Assembly (NCBI GenBank): GCA_011390135.1
Contig: JAABSZ010000001.1
Coordinates: 15,031 to 79,030 of the forward strand
Direction of reading: 5' to 3'
Length of the DNA stretch: 64,000 bases
From: JAABSP01 sp011390135
GTDB taxonomy: Bacteria > Desulfobacterota > Desulfobacteria > Desulfobacterales > JAABSP01
Shown: one piece after another, positions 26,138 through 34,360 of the stretch
How the letters are laid out: the number at the start of each line of letters is the position of its first letter
Position numbering within the stretch: position 1 is the stretch's first letter
Notes under the pieces: generated by a model
Seen by the model: only the letters and a program-made list of their open reading frames with translations
Told to the model about the DNA's origin: nothing
Databases searched by the model: none
Translations under genes and position numbers: made by a program

Positions 26138-27573
26138 TTCGGATCGTGAAAATCAGTGGGTAAAAATTGAAACAGAGCCAGCCGGCCCTGGGGCGGATCA
26201 TGGAGCTGCATGGATGTTCCCTCGACGATTTCGGCTCTACGGCCGGGGAGGATCGATTTCCCGGAGGAAGAGCGCATCTTCTCTCTTCCCCTGTTTTCAA
26301 ATCGCCATTTTCCGTTCTCCAGAAAAAAGGCGCCGACCGCCTCGCTGCCGCCGGAGAGTCCCTGGGGCGGGGAGACGTCCAGCCGTCCATGCCATTCATG
26401 GAGTTCTCTTCGATCCCAGAGCGTCAGGTAGCGTTCGTCCGATATGTACTGCCCCTGCTTGAATCCCCTGAAAAGATGCATGAGCAGGATCGGATCTTCA
26501 GGCTTCCAGCCGCAGAAAGGGCACATGAGGGAAAGGCCCCTCCGGCAGGCGAACCATTGGTGCCAGCAGTCGGGATTCCTGCAGGGATGGAGGATGTCCA
26601 GCGTCAATGTCAGGGCATCCACCCATTCATAGGCCGTCGGTCGAAGATAGGGATCTGTCAGCCCTTCGGTAAAGGCTCTTGTAAAGAGGGGGGAGAGGTA
26701 AGGGCCCAGCCGGTCCAGCCGAACATCGAGATCATCGGGGCGGTTGGACGCGTCATGGGGATGTTCGATGAACAGAGCCTTTTCTCCGAACATGAGCCGG
26801 TCATCCTCTTCGGGATCATCGGAGTGGATCTTCTTTCCCTCCAGAGGATGGCGCATCAGCAGCAGTTGGTATAGAATTACCGTCAGAGAGTGGAGGTCTG
26901 TTCGAATATCGGGCAGTTGCTTCTCCCTGTGGCCCAGGGGCAGCAAGGATGTGGCCATGACCTCCGGTGCGATATAGCCCCGGGTTCCCAGAACCTTGGG
27001 GGGAAAGATTCCCCGGACCACCAGGGAGTCGATGTCGATGAGAATGCAGGCCGAGCTGCGGGGGGCCATGAGGATGTTGTTTCCGGAAAGATCCGAATGG
27101 GCAAGCCCTGCCGCATGCATCCGGCCCACGGCCCGGGCAAGGTGCCGGCCGATCTGAATCCGGGTGCGCAGGTCTCCCCTTTCATCGGCAGGCAGGGTCA
27201 GGGTCAGCCTTTTACTGGTGAACCACCGCCCCTTCTTCTCTCCCCTGCTGTCAGAGAAATAGTACTTGTCCGGAAACCTGGGGCAGAGAATCCCCATCTC
27301 CGGGGAGGTGACGATAGCGATGGGCCAGCAGAAATGGTCTTTCCAGAAATCACCGTTCTTCGGGTCCAGCGTCGGGTTATACTGGTCGAGGATCAGCCGA
27401 AGCCGTTTGAGCCGCTCCGGATCCCTGATCCCCTCCTCATCCCGATAGAATCCGATGACCAGATCCTCTCTTTCCGTGGGAAAGAAGATCTTTTCGGTTC
27501 CCTCGCCGATCTTCTGATCGCAGCGGTATCGAATCTTTTTGCCGTTGTCGAGATGTGCCTGGGCCAGGGTCAT
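26134..27573 (-). CDS. Divergent Ser/Thr protein kinase with C-terminal zinc ribbon (TerY-associated type)
   Basis: This is a 479-residue kinase. The catalytic loop is HSDLSGNNIL (Asp161, Asn166), and IDIDS (about 179-183) stands in place of DFG. GTRGYIAPEV marks the activation segment end. The glycine loop is reduced (IGEGTEKIFF). A C-terminal Cys-rich block (CRNPDCWHQW, CPFCGW) looks like a zinc ribbon, as in kinases of the TerY-PP2C-kinase triads (family knowledge). A beta-rich tail follows and might be an FHA-like fold. It lies 16 bp after the TerY-like gene. No PP2C phosphatase gene is visible in the window. Confidence 0.78.
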   Translation of the reverse strand: MTLAQAHLDNGKKIRYRCDQKIGEGTEKIFFPTEREDLVIGFYRDEEGIRDPERLKRLRLILDQYNPTLDPKNGDFWKDHFCWPIAIVTSPEMGILCPRFPDKYYFSDSRGEKKGRWFTSKRLTLTLPADERGDLRTRIQIGRHLARAVGRMHAAGLAHSDLSGNNILMAPRSSACILIDIDSLVVRGIFPPKVLGTRGYIAPEVMATSLLPLGHREKQLPDIRTDLHSLTVILYQLLLMRHPLEGKKIHSDDPEEDDRLMFGEKALFIEHPHDASNRPDDLDVRLDRLGPYLSPLFTRAFTEGLTDPYLRPTAYEWVDALTLTLDILHPCRNPDCWHQWFACRRGLSLMCPFCGWKPEDPILLMHLFRGFKQGQYISDERYLTLWDRRELHEWHGRLDVSPPQGLSGGSEAVGAFFLENGKWRFENRGREKMRSSSGKSILPGRRAEIVEGTSMQLHDPPQGRLALFQFLPTDFHDPK

Positions 27574-27589
27574 CGGAAAAAGCGTACCT

Positions 27590-28249
27590 TCAGGAAAGAA
27601 TGATTTTGATGTTGGAGTAACAAGAATCCATGTTCGACAGGCCGTCGCTCTGGCTGTCGCTTCGATGGCTTGCCGTGGTCATGGTCGCACCGAGAAAATC
27701 GATGAACTGGTTGAAGGTCTCCTGGGTGAGGTCCTTCATCAGCACCACGGTCCGGGTGACTTTCTTCAACATGTCGATGTTGACATCGATTCCCACCCCG
27801 CAGGCCACAAAGTTCATCTCCTTTGATACGGCTGCGGCGACGGCTTCCCAGTTGTCGGTGGGCCTGCCGTCGGACATCAGAAAGACCAGGGGACGCCAGT
27901 CTCCCTTCTCTCCACGCTCTGCGGATTGCTTGCGCACCTCCTGATCAACGCACTCCCTGAGAAAGATAAGGGCTCGTCCCAGGTTGGAGCTGCCCCCGAT
28001 CTTGAAGGGAGCGCCCCGGTATTCGCCGAGGGGACAGAGAGGGATCATCTGGCGGGGAATCGAATCGAAGGAGATGATGCTGAACCAGACGATGTCGCTG
28101 GTATATGGATTGGTGCGAAGCTTGACCGTCAGGTTCTTGAACCCCTGGTCCACCGCTTCGATGGCGTCGCCGTTCATGGAACTGGAGCAATCCACGAGCA
28201 TGTAAACGGGCAGCCGTCGGATGTTAGGGTCGATTTCCGGTCTGATCAC
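27590..28249 (-). CDS. TerY-like von Willebrand A domain protein
   Basis: This is a 219-residue VWA protein. A GTG start at 28249 is preferred because AAGGAAGGAG lies just before it; a longer ATG frame would overlap the transporter gene by 25 bp. The MIDAS motif is DCSSS (Asp20, Ser22, Ser24) in LVDCSSSMNGDAIE. Further matches to TerY include WFSIISFDS, NLGRALIFLREC and PLVFLMSDGRPTD. It has no signal peptide and is expected to be cytoplasmic, unlike the secreted VWA protein of array B. TerY proteins usually bridge a kinase and a phosphatase to membrane complexes. Confidence 0.85.
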   Translation of the reverse strand: MIRPEIDPNIRRLPVYMLVDCSSSMNGDAIEAVDQGFKNLTVKLRTNPYTSDIVWFSIISFDSIPRQMIPLCPLGEYRGAPFKIGGSSNLGRALIFLRECVDQEVRKQSAERGEKGDWRPLVFLMSDGRPTDNWEAVAAAVSKEMNFVACGVGIDVNIDMLKKVTRTVVLMKDLTQETFNQFIDFLGATMTTASHRSDSQSDGLSNMDSCYSNIKIILS

Positions 28250-28269
28250 TTCACTCCTTCCTTTGTTCT

Positions 28270-30549
28270 TTATGCATACTTTCGTTTCAGCCATATATAG
28301 GCCAGCAAAAACGGGATGAAGCCGTGCAGCAGGATCATCAGCAGGGCGTGTGCGTCGCCCGGAAAAGCGGAAAAGAAGGTGGATGACCGGCCGAAAAAGA
28401 CCTCGGCAATGCTCTGTTGATCAAACCGGACATAGGAGAAGGGGTCCCGGTTTGCCAGGTCGGTGACCTGTAACAAAACCTTGCCGCCGTTCATGGCATC
28501 GTAGCTTAGCATGGCCTTGAATGCCCATTTCTGGAGGATGAAATCGGTAAAAAAACGGGTTATGTCCCCGGTTAAGTACTTGACCGGCCGGATGAGGCCG
28601 CCGAGAAAGAGCTGGGGAATTATGATGATCGGAACCAGGATCAGCGATGCCTGTTCGGTTCTGACCATCGCCGATATCATCAGGCTCAATGCCGATGCTG
28701 CTGCGGAGGTGATGATCAGGACCCCCCAGAACTGCATAAAGGTTTTGGGCGGAACGATGATCAGAAACGAGCAGATGATGGCCAGCAGAATGCCGGTCTG
28801 AAGGATCGCGATAAGGATGAGAACGGCGAGTTTTGAGCAGAGATAGGGAAAGATGTGCAGCGCACTTCTCGTCTCCCGTTTGAGGATGTACTTTTCCGAG
28901 ACGATCTCCCTGGATCCGTTGACTACGCCGAACCAGACGGCCGATGCGATCATCAGAAAGAGGATGGATACCCGTCTCTGGGCTGCGTTTTCCGCGATGA
29001 GATCGGCTTTCTCCTCCTGGTCCGCCCGTTCAAGGCTCCTTTCGAAGGCCGGCTCGATAATGAAGGTCTGCCGCTCTGCAACGGCTTCATCATACAGTCC
29101 GGTAAAATGAAACCAGGTTCTGGCCAGCCGGTCCATGCCCGTATAGTCCCCGGAGTATCCCCTGAAGGTCGCGACGAGCAGCAGTGAGATGATCAGAACC
29201 TGTAGCAGCAGAAGGGCGAGGCTCATTTTGTCGGCCAGCTTGATACGGAGGTTCCGCTGCAGCAGCAGGCCGAACTGGTGGAGCCGATGGCCGCGCTTTT
29301 TTTGAGATCTCCCCGTGGATGCGGTTTCCATTTCCGCTGGATCCTCCTCTGCCGGTTCGGTCTCAGCCCGTCTTGCAGCCTCCTCCTGATATATCTCTTC
29401 GGGGGGACGAGGCACCTCCCACTTATCCAGGACGCGCAGAACATATTCGGCCGGATTTCCGCCGGTCGGTTCGGACGAATACCGGTTGAAATAGGAGAAG
29501 ACCTCATCGACGGGGCCGAAATAGGCGACCTTTCCCCCGCGGTTGAGCAGCAGCAGTTCGTCCAGAAGATAGAAGACCGCCTCGCTGGGCTGATGGATCG
29601 TCATGAGCATTGTCACCTTCCGGTCCCTGCACATCTCCTTGAGCAGTCCGACAACATGCTCCGAGTCGACGGAGGAGAGACCGGATGTCGGTTCATCCAA
29701 GAAGAGGAGCAGCGGGTTGCGGACAAGTTCATGGGCAATGTTGGCCCGGCGCCGTTCCCCGCCGCTCAACCCTCTTTTTTCCGGAGAGCCGATGGGGGTT
29801 TTCAGGAAGCCGTCAAGCCGTTCTTCGGGAAAGCCCATTCTTTCGAGAACGCTCCGGATCTGATTTTCCCGGACATCGGCTCTCATGTCCGGATAGTTGA
29901 GCCGCAGACAGTAGTGAAGGGATTGGCGGACGGTCAGCTCCGGGATCAGGGTATCGTCCTGGGGCACATCCCCGATGATGTCCTTGATGAGGCCGAAGCT
30001 TTTATGCACATTGAAACTGCCGATCATAACCCGACCCTCGTCGGGTACGAGATAGCCGCTCAGCAGGTTGAGCAGAACGGTTTTGCCCGCGCCGCTGGGG
30101 CCCATGACGCCGATAAATGACCCGGCTTTTGCTCTCAGAGATACATTTTCCGTCAGAACCTTCAGGGGAGGAAAGAGCCGGCGTTCTTTTCGGTTCGGAA
30201 TAGCGTAACGGAGATTTTCGGCATAAAGCCCCACCCGGTCTCTTCCCAGCAGAAGCCGCGGCTTGATCTCCATGGGAATCTTGCCCAGTCGGACATCATC
30301 ATTCAATGTGATCTCGTGCCATGCTCTGGAGCCGATCTTATGGCCGTTTACGAAGGTTCCCTGACGGGACCTGAGATCCTTGAGAAAGAGCCGGTCTTCC
30401 ACGCGTTTCAAAACGGCATGCCGGGGGGAGATCAACTCTGCAAGATCCGGAAATGTCTGGTCGCATTCCGGGCTTGCACCAAATACGATCTCAAAATCTC
30501 CCTTCCGTCGAATTTTTCGTTCAATGGCCTGATTTTTATCTGAAGACAT
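28270..30549 (-). CDS. FHA domain fused to ABCG-type ABC transporter
   Basis: This is a 759-residue half transporter. The ATG at 30549 is chosen because AGGA lies eight bases upstream; an ATG three codons earlier is possible. Residues about 18-95 are an FHA domain (ISPRHAVLKR, GTFVNG), which binds phosphothreonine. The ATPase follows: Walker A GPSGAGKT (150-157), signature SGGERRRANIA, Walker B LLLFLDEPTSG, and TIHQPS. A Glu-rich linker leads to six membrane helices of the ABC2 type from about residue 445 (LALLLLQVLIISLLLVATF and others). The FHA domain suggests activity controlled by Thr phosphorylation from the kinase two genes downstream. Confidence 0.88.
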   Translation of the reverse strand: MSSDKNQAIERKIRRKGDFEIVFGASPECDQTFPDLAELISPRHAVLKRVEDRLFLKDLRSRQGTFVNGHKIGSRAWHEITLNDDVRLGKIPMEIKPRLLLGRDRVGLYAENLRYAIPNRKERRLFPPLKVLTENVSLRAKAGSFIGVMGPSGAGKTVLLNLLSGYLVPDEGRVMIGSFNVHKSFGLIKDIIGDVPQDDTLIPELTVRQSLHYCLRLNYPDMRADVRENQIRSVLERMGFPEERLDGFLKTPIGSPEKRGLSGGERRRANIAHELVRNPLLLFLDEPTSGLSSVDSEHVVGLLKEMCRDRKVTMLMTIHQPSEAVFYLLDELLLLNRGGKVAYFGPVDEVFSYFNRYSSEPTGGNPAEYVLRVLDKWEVPRPPEEIYQEEAARRAETEPAEEDPAEMETASTGRSQKKRGHRLHQFGLLLQRNLRIKLADKMSLALLLLQVLIISLLLVATFRGYSGDYTGMDRLARTWFHFTGLYDEAVAERQTFIIEPAFERSLERADQEEKADLIAENAAQRRVSILFLMIASAVWFGVVNGSREIVSEKYILKRETRSALHIFPYLCSKLAVLILIAILQTGILLAIICSFLIIVPPKTFMQFWGVLIITSAAASALSLMISAMVRTEQASLILVPIIIIPQLFLGGLIRPVKYLTGDITRFFTDFILQKWAFKAMLSYDAMNGGKVLLQVTDLANRDPFSYVRFDQQSIAEVFFGRSSTFFSAFPGDAHALLMILLHGFIPFLLAYIWLKRKYA

Positions 30550-30551
30550 CT

Positions 30552-31217
30552 TCACCATCCTACAAAGAGCGCTTCGGATTGAACTTTCGGAGCATAGTAC
30601 AGCTCGAATCGAATATCTACAGGGAAAAATGACCAGCCATCATTCTTTTCGATGCCCGCTCTCACCTGTCCGATCAGGGCGGTCTTTTTCCGGGAGCCCG
30701 GAAGCCCCAGATAATTGATCAGTTTGAAGATGACATGATCTCTCATGTTCCGCAGCCTCGGTAGGGGAATCACGGCTCGAACCGAGGCCTCCCCCGGTTT
30801 TCTGCATCCGCCGGCCCCGGTCTTCAGGCATCCCGGAATCTTGAAATCGATAGGTTCCGTCGTACCCAGATCAAGGCTTGTATAGGGCAGGATACCCATG
30901 TCCGGATGATCGATATCGACATTATCCGCCGTTCCATCCGTTTCCTCCCCAAGCGAACCGATGGGGATCGGAGGACGCTCTTCGGGATTGATGATCACAT
31001 GGAAGCGGCCACTTTCGACCTTGATCCCTTTGTCGTCATCATTGATGAGGGTCAGTGATATCTCTATGGAATTGGTCGATTCAAGAATTCGAATCGCATC
31101 GATCGATCGGATGGAGATATTGTCGGCAAGCCTCATGAAATTGGGTTGCGCCCACAGGTAACCCTCCTGTATCAAAAGGAAGCTCAATGCCGTCATAAGA
31201 ATTTGAACTATTTTCAT
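30552..31217 (-). CDS. Secreted protein of an unnamed family (member 1 of 4)
   Basis: This 221-residue protein has a signal peptide ending GYLWAQ. It reads LADNISIRSIDAIRILES near the N-terminus, a long beta-rich middle, then VRAGIEKNDGWSFFPVDIRF near the C-terminus. The same frame of motifs appears in the three plus-strand genes at 31461, 32801 and 33597: an 'IDNIxIxxI' start, an 'N-x-N-D/G' middle and a 'GxxxDxGWS' end. The start at 31217 has a poor ribosome site. It is the first gene of array C, two bases before the FHA-ABC start, and lies divergent to the OmpA-like gene. No named family is recognised. Confidence 0.62.
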   Translation of the reverse strand: MKIVQILMTALSFLLIQEGYLWAQPNFMRLADNISIRSIDAIRILESTNSIEISLTLINDDDKGIKVESGRFHVIINPEERPPIPIGSLGEETDGTADNVDIDHPDMGILPYTSLDLGTTEPIDFKIPGCLKTGAGGCRKPGEASVRAVIPLPRLRNMRDHVIFKLINYLGLPGSRKKTALIGQVRAGIEKNDGWSFFPVDIRFELYYAPKVQSEALFVGW

Positions 31218-31460
31218 GCCTGTACCCGCTGCAAAATTATAAAGGAGAAACGATGTCCGTGCCGAAAAAGGGCACAAATGATAATGTTGTCGATCTTTCT
31301 TTCATTGACAGAAAAAAAGAGGTTTGTCAAATTTTTGTTCCCCTTGTCGGTTTCTATTCCAAAAAACGAAAATGTCTATTGAAAAATCTTTCTAATGTTG
31401 ATAAGAGATGTCAAAAGGATTCTTTTCCCATAACCGTTTTAGCCATGGGGACAGGTAAAG

Positions 31461-32786
31461 ATGAAAAAAACAGCGTCAATAGGGATCGTTTTCATAGTTT
31501 TGTCTGCTATAGGGTTTTCTGCCCCTGCGGCAGGGCAGACGCCCGAGACGGATTTGATCGACAATATCAAAATTACCGCCATAGAGCGGATGGCCGTGAC
31601 GGACGAAAAGGAGGGAACCTTTCTGGACCTGACCGTCTATATCGAAAACAGAAATGACCGGCTTGTCCGATTCGGCAGGGGAATGTTCACCTTTTACCTT
31701 CGCATAGATAAGAAAAATGAAACCGATCCTGTAACAACGGCGGAGATGCTGGGGACCGACAACCGTTCCCGCAGGATCGTTTTATATCCGGTGGCGGATT
31801 TTAAAGGTCCGGGAGAGCCGGGGGACAACAGCGTCGATTTCAAGGTGGACCTTGGGAATGAGCAGGAAAAAATTCTTCGCTCCCTCAAGCGGATTGTAAA
31901 CGCAATGGGAGACCCTCCGGACACTCGGCCGATCTTTTTCATCGATGGCAGGTTCCATCTGGGGGTCAAATCGGACAAGGGATGGAGTTCGATTCCGGCT
32001 CGTATCAATTGGGCGTTCAAGCCTGTTTTTCTGGAAGAGGCGATTCTGACGGATGCAAAAGTGCCGATCTCCTTTCCGGATAAGAATGAGGATATCATTA
32101 AAGCCTTTATAGACACTAGATCTGAATTCCCTTCATCTACAACGAATACCTACGATATCAATACAACGGGAGACGCAAATGCGGATACGGCCTCCGCTGC
32201 GGCTTCATCTACAACGAATACCTACGCTAGGACTACAACCCTTCCAAAAGGAGACTCAACTTCAACAACAATTGAAACAGACACTACGACGACCACTTTT
32301 CCGGAAGACTTGCCGCCGGAAGCACCATTTACAACAACAATTGCCACAACGACGACCACCACCACCCTTCCCGGAGACTTGCCGCCGGTATCACCGCCTG
32401 CAACAACAATTGATATCAATTATGAAGCCGCACCAAAGATCGGAGCCCTGATCAACTTCGATTATAACTCCGACGTCATTCGGGATGAATCTTATCCCCT
32501 GCTCAATGAATACGGCCAGGCATTGAACGATAAAAGACTCTCCAACGTGGTCATCATCATTGCCGGCCATGCCAGCGACGAGGGCTCTGATGTCTATAAT
32601 CAGGACCTTTCGGAAAGAAGAGCCGCATCGGTAAAGAGATATCTTGTGGAAAAGCAGAAAATCGATCCTAATAGACTCATTTCGACCGGATACGGGGAAT
32701 CAAAACCCCTTGTCTCCAATGCTGATCCGGATGGACGGAAATTGAACCGTCGGGTCGAGTTCATCCCTTACCATTGGCTAAATTAA
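31461..32786 (+). CDS. OmpA-type protein with family N-domain (member 2 of 4) and Thr-rich linker
   Basis: This 441-residue protein has a signal peptide ending near PAAGQ. Residues about 30-210 are the family domain shared with 30552, 32801 and 33597 (LIDNIKITAIERMAVTDEK, IENRNDRLVRFGRGMFTFYL, FHLGVKSDKGWSSIPARINW). A Thr/Pro-rich linker with two internal duplications covers about 225-325. The C-terminal 110 residues are a canonical OmpA peptidoglycan-binding domain (LINFDYNSDVIRDES, IIAGHASDEGSDVYNQDLSE, RRAASVKRYL, RLISTGYGESKP, NRRVEF). It should tether the family domain to the wall. Confidence 0.82.
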   Translation: MKKTASIGIVFIVLSAIGFSAPAAGQTPETDLIDNIKITAIERMAVTDEKEGTFLDLTVYIENRNDRLVRFGRGMFTFYLRIDKKNETDPVTTAEMLGTDNRSRRIVLYPVADFKGPGEPGDNSVDFKVDLGNEQEKILRSLKRIVNAMGDPPDTRPIFFIDGRFHLGVKSDKGWSSIPARINWAFKPVFLEEAILTDAKVPISFPDKNEDIIKAFIDTRSEFPSSTTNTYDINTTGDANADTASAAASSTTNTYARTTTLPKGDSTSTTIETDTTTTTFPEDLPPEAPFTTTIATTTTTTTLPGDLPPVSPPATTIDINYEAAPKIGALINFDYNSDVIRDESYPLLNEYGQALNDKRLSNVVIIIAGHASDEGSDVYNQDLSERRAASVKRYLVEKQKIDPNRLISTGYGESKPLVSNADPDGRKLNRRVEFIPYHWLN

Positions 32787-32800
32787 AAATGAAGGATGCA

Positions 32801-33511
32801 ATGGAACCTGTATATAGAACTGTTTGCAAGAAATGTTATACCTGTCTTTTTTTTCTTCCAGTGATGCTGCTGTCCGTTCTTTTTTCCGGATATGCGAATG
32901 CCTACGGCAATACGATTATGGATGACATCGATATCCTGATGATCAAAGATATGACCCTTCGACAGGAGAAGAACGATTTCTTTCTCGATGTTGTTTTCGC
33001 CGTGCGGAATAGGGGAAATACTGTCAGATTTCAGCAGAGTCGGTTTGATATTTCCTTTGTTCAGGAAGATTCAAAGGAAATTCCGCTGGGAACAACAGCA
33101 AAAGAAGATCTCCTTCTTTCTGCCGAAACCGATGATCCGACGGATGTCCGTTTTACGGCAGCGATCGGTGATATCGAATCGCTCCGACTTCATCTGATCT
33201 CATCGGATGAAATGTCGGAGCTGATGATGGCCTCGAACCCGAAGGTCAATATGCACATCCGGGGAGGCTTTGATCTCAAGCTCAGGGCCGGACAGGGATG
33301 GATGTCTCAGCCGGGCTATAGAATCGACTGGATTCTGCCGTTGGAGATTCCAAGGGAGATCTTCGTCCAGACATATAAGGCAATCGAAGATGCAGCCGAT
33401 CGAAAGGAAGATCCTTCCATCCAGAGAAAGGGAGACTGGCTCGATGATACGGCCTTTGAGACCGAAGAAAAACCGGTTCGGTTGGAAAAGGATTCGAATA
33501 GCGTAGAATAG
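32801..33511 (+). CDS. Secreted protein of the unnamed family (member 3 of 4)
   Basis: The start MEPVYRTVCKK at 32801 has GAAGGA four bases upstream; two earlier starts (TTG 32774, ATG 32789) overlap or crowd the previous stop. The 236-residue product has a signal peptide ending YANA. It carries MDDIDILMIKDMTLRQEKND, VRNRGNTVRFQQSRFDISF and LKLRAGQGWMSQPGYRIDW, matching members at 31461 and 33597. The final 40 residues are charged. It sits 14 bp after the OmpA-type gene and is probably co-transcribed. Confidence 0.65.
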   Translation: MEPVYRTVCKKCYTCLFFLPVMLLSVLFSGYANAYGNTIMDDIDILMIKDMTLRQEKNDFFLDVVFAVRNRGNTVRFQQSRFDISFVQEDSKEIPLGTTAKEDLLLSAETDDPTDVRFTAAIGDIESLRLHLISSDEMSELMMASNPKVNMHIRGGFDLKLRAGQGWMSQPGYRIDWILPLEIPREIFVQTYKAIEDAADRKEDPSIQRKGDWLDDTAFETEEKPVRLEKDSNSVE

Positions 33512-33596
33512 TGAAGGGAGGAGGTGGTGAGGCGCTTTTGCAGGTATTGGCCGGTATTTTTAATTACGATTTAGATTTCCAAAGAAAGGAAAAAAA

Positions 33597-34280
33597 ATGA
33601 CAAAAGGGCTGATGGCAACCGGAATGATTTTTTGCCTGATTTTGGGGCTGGCTACAGGGGCAGCAGCTCAACAGAATGTTATCGACAATCTCAAGATCGA
33701 GTCAATCAAAAGTGTTCAGGTAAGAGAGGAGGCCGATAATTTCTATCTGGACATCAAGGTCAATATCACCAACAGCAATGATCGGTTGATCCGCCTCAGA
33801 AACGGCGATTTCATCTTCTCTATCCAGTCCGAATACATTGGAAAGGTCACCATCGGTGAACTCTCACACAAGGCTGTTGAAGGCGGATCTAGCTGCAATG
33901 TCGTGGTCAAGCAGGAGGGAGATGAGGCCGATAAGGAGAAGGAGATCGGTGTGGCCGACCCTCCCTTTTTCGTTGCCGAAGACTGCCATACTGACAACGA
34001 GGAGATCTTTCTGAAGCCGGGCGGAGACGGTCAGCCCAATATCGTGATGTTTCATGTCAATATCGGCAAGAGCCATCAGCAGGCATCCAGTGTCTTGATG
34101 CATATCATGAACTGCATCGGCTATCCGGCCATCAAAAAACCCAATATCAACATCAAGGGGAAATTTGAACTCGGGATCAAGTCCGACAAGGGCTGGAGCA
34201 TGGTGAGAGACGTCATCATCGAATGGATCTTCATCCCGGAGATCCAGGATAAGGTCAACTTCATGACCGCTGAAAACTGA
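33597..34280 (+). CDS. Secreted protein of the unnamed family (member 4 of 4)
   Basis: This 227-residue protein starts after AAAGAAAGGAAAAAA. The signal peptide ends GAAAQ, and the mature part begins QNVIDNLKIESIKSVQVREE. It has NSNDRLIRLRNGDFIFSIQS and FELGIKSDKGWSMVRDVIIE, the clearest match to the OmpA-fused member at 31461. Two cysteines (SCNVVV, AEDCHTD) lie in a middle insertion. Function unknown. A terminator candidate follows the stop. Confidence 0.65.
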   Translation: MTKGLMATGMIFCLILGLATGAAAQQNVIDNLKIESIKSVQVREEADNFYLDIKVNITNSNDRLIRLRNGDFIFSIQSEYIGKVTIGELSHKAVEGGSSCNVVVKQEGDEADKEKEIGVADPPFFVAEDCHTDNEEIFLKPGGDGQPNIVMFHVNIGKSHQQASSVLMHIMNCIGYPAIKKPNINIKGKFELGIKSDKGWSMVRDVIIEWIFIPEIQDKVNFMTAEN

Positions 34281-34307
34281 TGACGCCCTTCATTAAATAG
34301 AGGTTTT

Positions 34308-34360
34308 ACAGGCGGCTGTTACCGATTTCTTGGATTTCCGGCCGGCCGCCTGTTTTATTT
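34308..34360 (+). terminator. Intrinsic terminator candidate after the OmpA cluster
   Basis: ACAGGCGGC (34308-34316) pairs with GCCGCCTGT (34345-34353), followed by TTTATTT. The loop is long (28 bases). It serves the plus-strand cluster; the opposite strand lacks a T tract. Confidence 0.5.

Noticed and set aside
32120..32420. Tandem repeat element at 32.1-32.4 kb
   Set aside because: The duplications are in frame within the Thr-rich linker of the OmpA-type protein and are explained as a coding linker.
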